A DNA stretch of 64,000 nucleotides from Pilatotrama ljubarskyi (Eukaryota > Basidiomycota > Agaricomycetes > Polyporales > Polyporaceae): positions 5,306 through 69,305 of the forward strand of contig MU277752.1 of NCBI GenBank assembly GCA_022385805.1, in the 5' to 3' direction. Under the pieces are notes generated by a model, which saw only the letters and a list, made by a program, of their open reading frames with translations, had not been told where the DNA came from and made no database searches. This document shows positions 33,406 to 45,400 of this stretch, one piece after another. The translations under genes were made by a program, and so were the position numbers. Position 1 is the first letter of the stretch. Every line of letters starts with the position of its first letter.

Positions 33406-35279
33406 CCGACTGTCGGCACGGCGAGTGCCTCGTCGACTTCTGGGATTGGGTACCACTCGAGTCGGCGTACCTGCGCTATACCTGCACCTTGTCGGGCTGA
33501 TGCAGTATGGGCTCGCTGATTCCACTTCAGTGCTATGTCTGAGTCTCCATAAATGTTGCTACCCGGCGGTGGCAGTGTGCTTGGATAACTTATAACCCGA
33601 GTATTGGTGTGCCCATCGCATCGTTATAACCGCCTATGGGTCTTGGTACAGCTCATGTATGCCTCTAGCCAAACTCGAGGACCACGAAATTCTCACCCCA
33701 CGTCCGTATGTGACGACGTAGCTGAAGCTGACAGGACAGCAGAAACTCCGCTGCGATTTTGTGCTACGGCCCCAAGCTGCATTCACGCCACGGCCGGGGA
33801 TCTCGCGCAGGGCACACTGAGACTGCATTCATGCCTTCTCGAAGGAGGGCATTGAGGCTCGACTCCCGAGAGTCCTGCATCTCCGCCGTGTCGCGGGCTG
33901 CCAGGTGGTTACCAAGTCCGATTCGTTTCCTGCCACACATCAGACACCTTCGCTCATGCCTTCATAGCCCTCCTCGTCCGAGTTGGGATGCACGCTAGCT
34001 ACAGCGTTGGAACCACCAGCCGGACACATGGGACAATGTCACTTACGACATGGTCGGCTCGGGACGTGAGGGGTATGCATTCGATGCGTCAGCAAGACAT
34101 GATAGCGAGGACTCGCGGCGAACCTGCGAGCCAGAGTTCGACATCAGAAGGATGCGCTACAGCTGGCTACACAGAACTGAAGGGACTGATGACTTGAGGT
34201 ACAGTAAGTCTGCGCGATTCCGCCAGCGCTCCGGCATCATCCATAGCACTCCGAGCGCGACATGCTGAGTCAACCTGCTACTTACAGGTACAGTCCAGAT
34301 CAAGAAGGAAAGCCGTCGGCTGGGAGGGGTCATCACACTATTCGCATAGAGCGAGCGCTCGAACACCCGCGCGTGCATGGGACGGCGTTGAACCAACATT
34401 GGACTCTTCGTGACTCGCCTGCTTCGGCTCGTGCGACCTGTGTCGAATGCGGAACACAGCCGACGCGCAGCGTCAGAATACCGGGCGAGCTTTGCCGCAC
34501 GTCTCACAATGGTCCGTAAAATGCGAGACAGACTGCAGAACACCGCAACGGACTGGCTGGTCGCCTATCACTCGGAGTGAGCACCTTACTGTTCGTCCTA
34601 CCAGAAAATCAAAAAGACCACCTGACGAACACTTGCGAGGTGCTCAGACGTTCGCACTGGCACGTGGAAATGCATGCTCGCTCTCCGAGCAATGGCACAG
34701 TGGGAGGGTCGTGAGGGATTTCCAGACGAACCGTGCGCCGTCGAATAATCCGTGCTCCAAAGGAAACAACGCAGGTGAGTCAGAATGCGGCTTGGGGATT
34801 GACCTTGGCAGCATTCCAGAGCTTGTACGTCATCTGCTTAACCGGCTGCCTTATCGTGCTTGCTCGAGTGTGAAGGCGACTGTGCACTTTGGCATCAATG
34901 GGGGCTGGGACCTACCGCTATTCACGAGGCGTAGCGTTGAACGAAAGCTATGCGCGCTGGGCCCGATATGTACACAGATGTAGAGTCTAGCCAGCGATGA
35001 ATAACTTATTCACGGGGGGGAGAGAGAGCACAGCTGTGTGTAGAAACGAGATCGCGCACGCGCCTCCATACTGCTTAGATATTGCCTCCAGTATGTTTTC
35101 ATTGATTGCGCGCCCTGGGCGACGGACGGTCAGCATGATATTTCTGGCAGCGCGTGAGAGTCATCTTACCTGGGGTTGTCATCGATTTCCTGGCACGATG
35201 CGGCCCTGTATCCCCCTACTCGTTCTCTGGCTCCATTTTGCCCTCGTCCACCGTGGTCTCCACTTGGACTTCCCTGGGT

Positions 35280-37742
35280 TCAGACAGTCGTGAATATATT
35301 CCCGATTACGTTCCAGTTGCCATTCTGTTTCTTGTCCTCCTCGTCCTCCTCGTCCTCCTCGTCCTCTCCGTCCTCCTTGTCCTTCTCCGCCCCGCCGTAC
35401 ACAGGCCGCCCCGGTGAAAAGAGGTCCACTACCTCTGATAATTCGACGACGAGAGATATAACAATAGGCCGCCGCCCGATTTCAAATGTTTCATGCACCA
35501 ACCGCTTGAGATCGGACTCAGCATATGACGGGTCCAAGGGTTGACCAGAGATTCGCAGGAAACGGACCTTGAAGTCGGGGGGGTCGGCCGCTGGGGGGCC
35601 CGCACGAAGCAGGGCCTCCGCGTAATAGAAAACACTGTTCCTGTCGTGGCACCTGAAAAACAGGCCCTTCTGACGATGGGAGGAATCCCGTGTCGAACGT
35701 TCCCATCCAGCGGGCGAAAGCGGACCTGGGACACGCCACATATCAACCTCCTGAGGGTTGCTGAGCGGTCCCCGTACCCTGGTTGGCACTCGTACATCTT
35801 CACTTTCCTCGGCTGACGAAGAACCGGATCGAGGAGGAGCTTCCGGGCTGGCAGCACTGAGCCGGTCTTCAAAGAAATGTCGAAGCTGTAGGAAATTTTG
35901 GGGTTCATCATCCGGGAACGACTCCCAGTGCCCTGCGACACTCTTGAGGCGAATGTGTATGCATTGTCCCGTCTCGGTGGGCATAGAGTGTGAGATGGTC
36001 GCGTCGAAGATGCGGGTGTCGTGATCAGGGTCGGCTTACAAATTGTCAGCAACTGCATATATGTTCAGAGGAAGACACTCCTACCTTCGATTACCATCGG
36101 GGATAGGGTGAAGCCTCTCTGTCGCAACCTATCCATGGATCCCGCAGCATAGATGACAGACACCACGAACAGGTTTAGGTAACGTGGTGATGGTGTATGA
36201 TTGACTTGTCGGTAACGCGCGACACTCAGGTCACCTGGATAAGCCTGAATACAAACCTCTTCCATGGACACGTGCCGTCGGAGGGAGTTGAGTGCCTCTC
36301 TGTCGAAGTACACTACACGCCGGCCCCACAACCACTCGCATTCAGCGGCATGGCACCCGACCAGGAAACAAGGTCCATCTGGAGGGAATTGGAGCAGTGG
36401 TAGGACACAGATGAGACCCTTGAAACTCGAGCAAGCTAGGAGCGCAAGCCGCAGTGACCGATGTGGGGGCCGTCTCACGCATTTGCAGCCCCATTCATAC
36501 GGTCAAGGATCCTCCTACGAAAACGATGGGGTGAAGCGGAGAGATCGATGCAGGGAAGGCGTATGCGGGCGCCGTTGGCAGTGAAGGTGCAGTCGATCAA
36601 AGGGAGCGCAGAGGGGATCGGATTTGGAAACTCGGGGCTGTCAAATAGAGCCCGGAAGTCCTTGTGCCCGATCACGGAGACCGGCGAGCGCAGCTGCAAG
36701 TGGCTGTATGCGGATGGAGAGTCGGCCAAAAGGAATTCTGTTCCTCGATCGTACCCAAGTGGAGAGGGTTTCCAGACAAAGATGGATTGGTCCGGAATGG
36801 TCTTTATAATCTCCTGCTGCAAGCGGATGAACGCCTTCCTTCCCTCGCCGTAGATCGTGGGCATGTGGACGCCGAAGAGTCCCATCAGGCAGGACGCTTC
36901 GTCCTCAACCCGCGTCGTCCTCCGCTCGGACGCCCACTGCATCCTGTTCGCCACACTGACTCGGCTTACAGGAACCGCATGGACGAGCACCGCCTCGTCG
37001 ACGCGTGTTATCTCTGCGAGAGTGGAAGCAAGCTCCATCTTCGAGCCGATGACGGACCACTCCGAGTCGAGGAAAAGCATGTAGCCCGGCGCGATGAGCT
37101 CCTGAAGCGTCCATCCTCGGGTGTGCCACTTGCTTCCCCAGAAGTGTGTGTATTTTCCAGTTACAGGTCCATTCAGAGAATGCGGGACGTCGGCCATGTA
37201 CACGAAACAGACGTCGGCGAGGGTGTACCAGAGGAACATGGAATTGATCGCCTCCGATAGCTCGGCGCTGCTCGTCTTGTCTATGCAGCAGGTGTCAATC
37301 CAAATGAAGCGATAGCCGTGCTCGCGCGCAACCTTGCATGCGCCCTTGATCTTAGCCGATAGTGCAGGGGCGGTAAAGAAGGAAGAGACATAGCGTCGCT
37401 TTCCGCCGGGTACCGACTCGAGCGATTCGGGCACAGGGCTGGGAGATAGTGACATCAATACTCATAGTCTATTGGGTTCTGAAGTGGCCCTTGGACACAC
37501 CGATTATCCCGGACGGCTCGAGAAGCTGGAGTAGGTGTCGTCGATTTTGACCGCTTCTTGAGCTCCGCGGCCGACTTGTGCAGGAGCCATGTCCCACGTC
37601 TCCATATCGTGGACTCCTGAAGCTTCAGGATGTCCTGATACGACTGCTCCTCTGACCAGGTATGGGATAAGATCGCGTATCGGACCTCCATGGGATCGTT
37701 GATCCGTTGGAAGCGGCCGGTAAACGTGTCTAAGAGGCGCAT
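35280..37742 (-). CDS. HET-domain protein, copy 4
   Basis: Exons 37742-37501, 37438-36501, 36435-36085 and 36034-35280 give 761 residues in frame. Introns at 37439-37500 (GTGTGT...CCCAG) and 36035-36084 (GTAGG...TTGCTGACAA...TTTGTAAG) match positions seen in copies 3 and 2. The middle intron, 36436-36500, has no counterpart. In the other copies this is coding, so it is either a newly formed intron or a frameshift. HET blocks are present: YAILSHTWS, FIWIDTCCIDK, RGWTLQELIAP, ASCLMGLFGVHMP. The C-terminal tail carries a run of Glu/Asp codons (TCC-rich tract at 35336-35390). If the middle segment is not spliced, the protein stops at about residue 405 and the gene is broken. Confidence 0.72.
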
Positions 37743-38019
37743 TCTGAGGACGGACTGACTAGTACGAGCTACGAGCTACTGCGTATCATGCGGGGAGATG
37801 TCAGATAGGTCCAGGTTCTCAGAGGTCGACTGACATCGAGGAGCTGCCAGTGAGCACTCACAATTAGTGATGCGGGTAAAGCGATGGGGGTCAGTGGTGG
37901 CTGAGAGCAGCAGCTGTTATAGACGACTGTCTCTGAGGCGAAAGGCTCTAGGCTGACACAGCTTGTGGCCGATCCAAATATTACGCAAACCTTGTGCCAA
38001 AAAGAATTTGAATATTCAT
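37743..38019. other. HET copy 4 promoter side
   Basis: Short spacer between HET copy 4 and the first Pol III-like element. No further signal identified. Confidence 0.4.
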
Positions 38020-38295
38020 ATCACACCTCGTATACACGCTCGGGCGAGCCAGACGTCAGACCGATATCTGAAATCCGAGATATCGGTTTGATGTGTGACC
38101 AATACCGAAACGTTACCTTTCGCGCGTCACCCGACAAATATCTGATGCCAAATACCCGACCACCCTGTGCCAGATGTCGGACAGATATCTGGAGTTACGT
38201 GGAGCGCTCGAAAAAAAGGGCAGGGCGAGGTTTCGAACCTCGACGTACACTCTCACAAGCACCCGCAGACGACCACTACGCCATGAAGGCCTTTA
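38020..38295 (-). mobile_element. SINE-like element with tRNA-type head, copy 1
   Basis: The minus-strand head starts near 38291. It has a perfect A-box (TGGCGTAGTGG, 38273-38283) and a perfect B-box (GGTTCGAAACC, 38229-38239) 33 nt apart, followed by a T7 run. The body contains CGTAACTCCAGATATCTG, several GATATC words, and near its end GACGTCTGGCTCG then GCGTGTATAC. The body and its order match the element at 38578-38912 in inverse orientation. The head's ends do not pair as an acceptor stem, so it is not a working tRNA. No reverse-transcriptase partner is in the window. Confidence 0.6.
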
Positions 38296-38577
38296 ACTTT
38301 AGGCTTTGCCCATGCAACTCATACTGTACTCACTCGGTGAGTGCTGGGGTTTTCCTGACAAAGAGGGGCTATTCCAGCATTGCTAGTAGTGAGATTATGT
38401 TGTACAGTACATCTGTGAGGTTCTAGCATAGTGTAGCTTGCAAAGAACACAACTTGAGTCCCCCCGTGCATTGAAGGGAAGGAGCACGGATGCCATCAAG
38501 TGTCTGCACAGTGCACTCTGAAATCGGACTTAAGATTTTTCTGTAGCCCGAGGTATTGAGGATATATAACTGTGTGA

Positions 38578-38912
38578 GTAATGGCGTAGTGAAAGCTGCG
38601 GTAGTGCAGCGGTAAGGAGCTGGGCGATGGGTACATCGCACTGGGTAGGAATCTCGGTGCTACATTTTCTTTTTGTTGTGCACATACGTAAAGCCAGATA
38701 TCCGGTGGATATCTGCCGCACGCCCCACCAATATCCGGCGCTGGGTACCGGCCCGTTGACAGGCATCACACATCTAGCCGGTCCCGTTGCCAGATATTGC
38801 TCAGTTATTTGCTCTGCATCAGCCGGGTGTCGGGCGGGCCTCCGCCGGATGAAATCCGACCAGATGTCATTCCGACATCTGGCTCGTCTGGGCGTGTATG
38901 ACAGACTTCGAG
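38578..38912 (+). mobile_element. SINE-like element with tRNA-type head, copy 2
   Basis: Diverged inverse copy of the element at 38020-38295. The head shares ATGGCGTAGTG, and its B-box is degraded (GGGTAGGAATCTC). A T-rich stretch (TTTTCTTTTT) follows. The body begins CGTAAAGCCAGATATCCG and ends GACATCTGGCTCGTCTGGG then GCGTGTATG, as in copy 1. The middle is longer and more diverged. Confidence 0.55.
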
Positions 38913-39417
38913 TGCATCGTAGGCGGCGCAATCTCGGTTAGCTAGACTGAACACAACCGCTTCAACAGTATGCTCCTAGGCCCCAGGATTCATGCTGCAG
39001 AGACTGTCAATTCGGGCTCCCATAGCGCTAGAATAACATCATCCTCCTCCAGAAGACGCCTCAACACGCGACACCAGCGAGGTTAAGACGTACATCTTCC
39101 GTCACGGCTTCCAGATACTCACCTGTGCGCATTGCCTCCCACGACCCCAAAGAGCGGATGAGCACCCGGATGGCCTCGCTGCGATCCAACGACCGGGTCC
39201 GCGGCGTGTATCGCCGACTCGAACTGCAGAGCGAGGTTCGAAAATACGCGTCCATGCTTGCGACATTCGATGCCAGCAAGCAGTACAAAAGAGAGATCCG
39301 CAATCGTGGCTATTCAATGCGGACGTGAAAGGCCAGAATGCGCGGTCCTATGCTCACTGGTCGAAGGAAGCTTCTCCAGACCTGGGACGTCCTGCAGCCG
39401 TGACCGGTGAGGGACAC

Positions 39418-39810
39418 AGAAATGAGCAGCAGCGATCGCTGCGCCGTAGCAGCGCCTACGACTCACCTGCATAGCAAGCGATGCATCCCCGTACACCGGC
39501 TGTGGGCAGGATGTCCGCAATCGTACTGGGAGAAGCCACACACGGATAGACGACGACGCGAATGCGGCACGACCAGCATGTATTATCTTCTTCCGGCGCT
39601 GCCGACGATATAGCAGAGGTAGAGAGCATAGTATTGGGATTGAACAAACATGGCAATTGCAGACGGTGACCATAAACCCAGAAAGGCGATCGAGGAAGGC
39701 AAGACCTCGTAGCGATGGACGAGACAGCCCCAGAACAAAACGAGCAGCAGCAGAGCACCCTGAGACGTTGCGATTTAGAACCCGCAAAGACGGAGTGTGC
39801 AAGACGACGG
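39418..39810. repeat. diverged dispersed repeat, member 2
   Basis: Partner of 32480-32900 in the same orientation, 7 kb away. See that entry for shared anchors. Confidence 0.45.
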
Positions 39811-41074
39811 ACACTTCGGAGTACTGAGGCCTGAGGGAGAAGTATGAAGATGGCTGCGTTTTGATGGTCGGTGACAGGCCCCGCCAGACTTCACCGCCGA
39901 GAGTACGACGTCGCGGATCTGCGCATCAAGCGTGAGTGCCGGAGTGACGCAGTGGCAGGGCTGCCGTGCAGATGCTTCCCGCGCCTCAGGACTGTGGCTC
40001 GGCACAATCAGCCAGCAAATGACACGAGCCGAGTGCAGCGAATCGCACTGGATGTCGAGACCATACCTTGTGTCCTTTCCTCCGACTAGTATAGCCTTAG
40101 ATGGCATACAAGAGACCGTTGGGACACGGAGACGGGGAGGTCCTGGACTATGAATACTTCCGAAGAAGCGGTTTTCGGGGTGCACTTCGGCGTCACGATG
40201 GTTCAGAGACGCAGTACCAGAGCCTGAGTACGTACAGCAGGCCGACAGGATGTAGTACTAAGCTCAGCATGGAGCACAATCGAGAAAGGTATTAAGACGC
40301 ACCATGGAGGAAGCCTGACGCGCAGCACACTATTAGTGACGGTCAAGAATCCACAGTGAGATCTCCATATCGAGTCGTCAAGTCCGCCTGCGGTGTTGTA
40401 TGCGTCGGCTCGAAGGTCGCTGAAGTCCTGCCCCTCAAGGCGGACATCATTGTGAACAAGGTGCTAGAAAGTCTCATCAAAACGGACTGCTGCATTGGCA
40501 GGCCCACATCATGACGATGAATGCTAGGCAACGCGAGGCAGACTCGGAGGAGAGCATGCACTATACATCCTGGGGAGGTTACTCGGTCTCATACCGCCTG
40601 TAAGCGTCTAGTACCCAGCTGCGTCACTCGCTTTCTAGGTTCGAACCCACTCACTCACCTTGCCTCATCGCCGTAGCGGGACGATCTCATCTGCCTCTCC
40701 TACGTCGGCCTTGCGTGCACGACGCACGTCGCATGCAGATCTATCTGGCCTCGGAGGTGGCCGATACTGACCTCGATGAGGCTGTGGGAGCTGTACACCG
40801 GCGTTCGCGCCATTCTGGATGGCCCGCAGGGCCACCGAGCGGCACTGGCGCGAGGCGTCTGCAGATCCCGGCGTGGGTCTCATCAAGACCGTGGCTCGAG
40901 GCTTCCGAGACGACTCGGCAAAGAACCCGGATATGATGGCCACGTTCAGGTCCCCGGAGGGTGATAGACTGCGAGGGCGCGTCGCAGAGCTGCGCGAGCG
41001 TGAGTGCCGATCGCTCTCGAGTTTGCGGGGTCGTGGATAAGAGGCTCATGCTGTAGGAACTTGAAGATCTCTTT

Positions 41075-41575
41075 GTGAAGTGTCGCAGCGAGGCCATCGC
41101 TCGCGATGGATTGTTCGGGGCCGTCTCGTGGTGGTTCAATCACGGCTGGGTATCGGACATGGATACCTGGCTGCTCGCCGCCACATACTGGATCAGGGTG
41201 TTGGGCGGCACCCATTTTGGCGACCTGGACTACCGCGACGTTGAGGTGATCATCACGCACACGGCGAATATGACGAACCCCCGCTGTAACGCGGAGGGTT
41301 TCGACAAGACAGGCGGCTCGTTGGTATGTTTCCCCAATGACATCGGTTTGCTTGAATACACTGTCAACGTTGTCTCGACCTGCTGGTTGATCGTGACAGA
41401 CCTTGGGCCTATACCCGTTGCTCGGGTTAGCGCTGTCTGTGCCCGTGGCCATGTACGCTCGCCGGACGGGGAGGCCGCTGCTCTTCCTTCCTATGAACTC
41501 CGTGTAGCGGCTCCTAATGGGAGCGTTGGTCTACATGAGCAAGGCAAATCTGTACCAACCATCACTCGTATCTGA
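41075..41575 (+). CDS. hypothetical coding fragment
   Basis: Open frame of 166 codons starting with GTG (continuing from an upstream TAG|GAA acceptor-like site at 41056). Composition looks protein-like (ARDGLFGAVSWWFNHGW, WIRVLGGTHFGDLDY), but I recognise no family. Joining it to the frame at 40819-41008 needs a phase that creates a stop. It may be one exon of a decayed gene. Confidence 0.25.
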   Translation: MKCRSEAIARDGLFGAVSWWFNHGWVSDMDTWLLAATYWIRVLGGTHFGDLDYRDVEVIITHTANMTNPRCNAEGFDKTGGSLVCFPNDIGLLEYTVNVVSTCWLIVTDLGPIPVARVSAVCARGHVRSPDGEAAALPSYELRVAAPNGSVGLHEQGKSVPTITRI

Positions 41576-42458
41576 CGACGCTGAGGGACAAGCGGCATTG
41601 CGCCGAGGTCCTAGTCAGGTAAGATGAGTCTGAATCGAGTCCGAAGTAGCAGTGGCGGAAACCTGGTGCGACTTTTGAGAAGTTCAGATTCCCTGCGGAG
41701 GCGGGCGGGAAGCGCGTGAGTGCGTTGCCGAACTAACTTGACCTCGCCTTTCTCTGACTGACCGTGCATGACATGCTCAACACGCCAAAGAATAAATCTG
41801 ACAGTCGCACGGGTGTACGATCTGTCGTTCAGTCGGACGCGGGCCGTCATACACGTAGGGGCACCTACCGCAGAGACTCGGGGTCGACCAAATATTCCTC
41901 CTCTGGCTGTTCTCCCTACTTTCGATATCCGTGAGACCGTGATTTGGATCCGCCCTCACCTTCCTGATGCGACCTCATCGGCCGTCCTCAACTTTGCAAT
42001 GATTTTCCTCGGACGTACGCGGTGTGTGCTCGCACGTACCAGCTGTGCGTTACAATCGTCGGCCGAGTTCAGACAGGCTGACCGTGACTCGGATGCAGGG
42101 GTCTTGAGGCGCGCTGTAGCTCTATACATAGAGTAAGCAGGAAACTCATTTCCGTGTTGGATTGCATACCAGAGGTGACCTGTGGAGGCAACATGCTGCA
42201 AGGCCTTGGTTGAATTCGTCAATGAATGGTCAGAAAGAGAAAAAGAAAGAGTGTGGTAGACTTGTGAACGAGAGACATGAGCGCTTGAGACGGTGCCAGG
42301 TTAGACGCCCGGAACCCCGCATGACGGCGATGGGCGGCTGGGGTGTTGCCCTCCGCCTACCCGCTGCATATTTATTGCCTTGGTCTCGATCCACTCATGA
42401 CTCTGGATTCGATCAAGCATCTTCCTCGTCGACGACAACGACGGCGGTCTCAGCCCTC

Positions 42459-45400
42459 ATGAACGACCCCCGACACTACGATCCCCGTCTTGGGGACGAA
42501 GACGTAGCTGCTGTCCTCGAAGAGTCCGACCACGGCCACCTTCCTCGTCCGCAGAAGCATGTTCGTATACCAGACGACGCGGGACATGATGCGGAGTCAC
42601 CTTCAGACGGATTCCCACCCGAGAAGGCCAGAACAAACCATGAAGAAACCCGCAAAAGACCTCCAGAGCCCTGGACTACGCGCGCAGCGCGGTACATTCC
42701 GTTCGACTTCAGCTGGATCCCCGCCAACTTCACCTGGTCCAAGATCAAGCCAGTGATTCGATGCGCGGTCGTCTGCTTCGTGTCAGCGATCCTGATGGTC
42801 ATTCCACGGGTGTACAACCTCATGGGACAGGTGAGCAAATCTCGACCTCGTCTTGCCACTGCCTATCATCGTCGTGGTGCGTCCCGTATGCCCTTGACAA
42901 GTGGTATGCCTAGAATGTTGTCGCATTGCCCAACTTTGCGTAGTGCCGAATGCGTGCTCTCCACGTAGTGAGCAGCACCTTGATGCGTTGTACGGAACTC
43001 GGTCTCCTAGCCAGTGTGTTGGTCGCGTAGCCAGAGACGTACAAGCATCTTTTCTCTTCATACTGCCCGTATCGTTCTGAGCTGGAACTGCTTGCATCGA
43101 TTCCGTGTTTAAGCCCCATGGGCCTGTGTTCGACCGGGAATCATTCTCCCTCGGACGTGGCGGGGTGTGTTCCCCCGCGGCTCAGTAACGGTGGTCTCGC
43201 GCACACCCAAAAGACTAGCTACCAGCATGTAGTGTTTCCCGTCGCCACTTCCCAACCATCGCTATGTCCTCGTGCTTACCGTTGTCCTTCCCCCCCAGGG
43301 GAGCTTCCTCATCTTGATATGTGAGTATGGATGCGGATATTGGTGGCAATATGCTGATATTTCTGTAGCGTCGTTCCTTGACGCTCCGTCAGACCCATTC
43401 CTTGCGGTACTCGAGCGTGAGGTTATATTCCTCACGTTCGTCGCCATCGCGTGGGCGTAAGTTCTCTGATGTTTGCATTGCACGTGTAGCTTAGGCTCAA
43501 AGCTATTCCTGCACTTAGATGGTGCTGTCTCGGGATCTTCCTGGCAAGTCTCGCACGAGCCAACACGGACTACAATGCTCCTCTGGACGCTATCCAAGCC
43601 GCGCAGTTCGTAGAGGCCGGCCCAACTGTTATTCTGGCCGTCTTCGTCTTCTTTGGCAGCGCCTTCTTCCTCTTCATCAAAGCTCGTCTCGGACCTGGAC
43701 CCTATCTGTTCGCCTCCATCTTCGCCTGCATATGCATCGACATCACAATGACCACGGCTGTCCTGTTCCCATACCCGTACTACCTCATAGGCCAGGCTAT
43801 CGCGCTCCCGCTTGCGTTTCACTGCGGTCTTTGCATTCTCTTTGCTGCGCTCGTCTTCCCGTCGACGGTGACCGCCCAGTACACGCACACGCTCTTCAAC
43901 GTGCTCGGGCCGCTGAACGACTTCCTCGCGCAGCATCGCAAAGTCTTGACCCTGGATCCTGCTTCGGAAGAGTTCAAAGCTACTGTCAAGAGCATTGTAG
44001 GATTTCTCGGGAAGTCGGAAGGCGGTCTGGGCCAGGCAGCAGCGAACGCACGACTGCTCAAGCAAGACATCGTTTACGGCCGCTTCTCCCCGACCAAGAT
44101 CGGCGAGTTCCAGCCCATCGTGCGCCGCCTCGTCACCCGCGCGAACGGCATGGACATATTTTTCACGCTGATCGAGCCCACGCGCGAGAAGTTCCCTGTC
44201 ACCCCATTCCCCTCTCGCCCGGCGACACCTCGCAGCAGTACGCCTGCGAGCACGCGCCCGGCGACGCCCGCCTCCCCGAGCACGCCCCTGCCGGGCTCCC
44301 CACCCAACGGCCTGCGGGAGGATCCGGAGCAGACGGCCCGGCGCCGGCGGAATTTGCAGAAGCGGGCGCTGGAGCACTCGCATGGACACAAGTCGTTCTC
44401 GCGCAAGCTCCATCTACGGCTGCGGGAGCAGGAGGAGGAGCACCAGCATCACCAGGTGCACTTCTCCCTACTGAGCCTGGCACATGCGCTCTCGCCGCTC
44501 GCGCGGGTGTCGACGTCATCGTCCGCGGAGACAGCGGTGGGCGTGTTCGAGAGTCAGCGATATATGGCGATCGAGGCGAATCGGTTGTCGCACCCGGACC
44601 AGAGGGACGTGACTGCGCACTTTGTGGGCCTGCTGCATGAGTCGTGCGATGAGCTGCTGGAGAGCACGCAGGGCGTCGTCAAGGGCGTCCAAGCATGGTT
44701 TGCCGAGGTGAGGAGGGGCAGTTTCGGCGGGAAGGCGAAGATCGAGCAGGCGAGGGCGGAGAGGCTGGCTAGGCTTGAAGCGCTTAACCAGGACATCAAG
44801 GAGGCACTGCAGAGGTTCAAGAAGGACAAGAGGTATGCTGAATGGCGTTGTTGCAGTGTCATGGCTGACGGACATTCTGCAGGCATCGTGTCCTTGACCC
44901 GTACCGCTCTGCGTTCGACCCGAAGCACGTACGTGCAACGGCTGGGATTCACGAACCGCCGCCGCATCGTTACCTGTTCCACTGCTACATGTATCAGTAC
45001 CACCTCATGCGGTTCTCAAGCATCCTCACCGAGATCGTACGCGCCGTTTGAGAGGTTGCAATCGACGTCAACTGACAAGTCGCTTCGGGCAGCTCGAGAC
45101 CATCATTAAGCTTGAAAAGGGCTATCCCAAGGCGAGGTTATGGTGGCCAGGCATCCCCATACGGAAGATGCTGGAGTGGAGTCCGTGGAATCCCTCGGAG
45201 GAGATGGACAGAGCAGACGACGAGGATCCTGGTGTGTTAGGCCGGCAGCGAAGCTGGGGGTACCAACTGACATGTTCTACAGACATCATCCAAGGCATAC
45301 AACCGGAATGGAATGAAGACCTCGGGATGACGAGGCGACGCGATCCAGACGCTTTGCCGCCCACCAATGCCTTCCAATATCTCATGCATTGGGTATACGA

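Larger units (their letters stand above)
31785..35279. other. intergenic, with diverged repeat and palindrome
   Basis: No intact gene. It holds one member of a diverged repeat pair (32480-32900; partner 39418-39810) and a perfect palindrome at 33390-33405. The remaining frames look random. Confidence 0.5.
38913..42458. other. gene-poor region with coding-like fragments
   Basis: No complete gene. It holds repeat member 2 (39418-39810) and coding-like pieces near 39125-39328, 39871-40089 and 40819-41576. The pieces at 39915-39950 and 40980-41010 resemble each other (GTCGC...GAGTGCCG), suggesting an old duplication. The right end is the promoter of the transporter gene. Confidence 0.4.

Noticed and set aside
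35336..35395. TCC/TCG microsatellite
   Set aside because: It codes for the acidic Glu/Asp tract near the C-terminus of HET copy 4, so it is a coding low-complexity tract.
38212..38291. tRNA gene on the minus strand
   Set aside because: A and B boxes and a T-arm are present, but the 5' end does not pair with the 3' end to form an acceptor stem, and a diverged copy follows the same non-tRNA body. Treated as an element head.
43262..44413. 383-codon minus-strand frame opposite the transporter
   Set aside because: Antisense shadow of GC-rich exon 4 of the transporter. No motifs or splice logic of its own.
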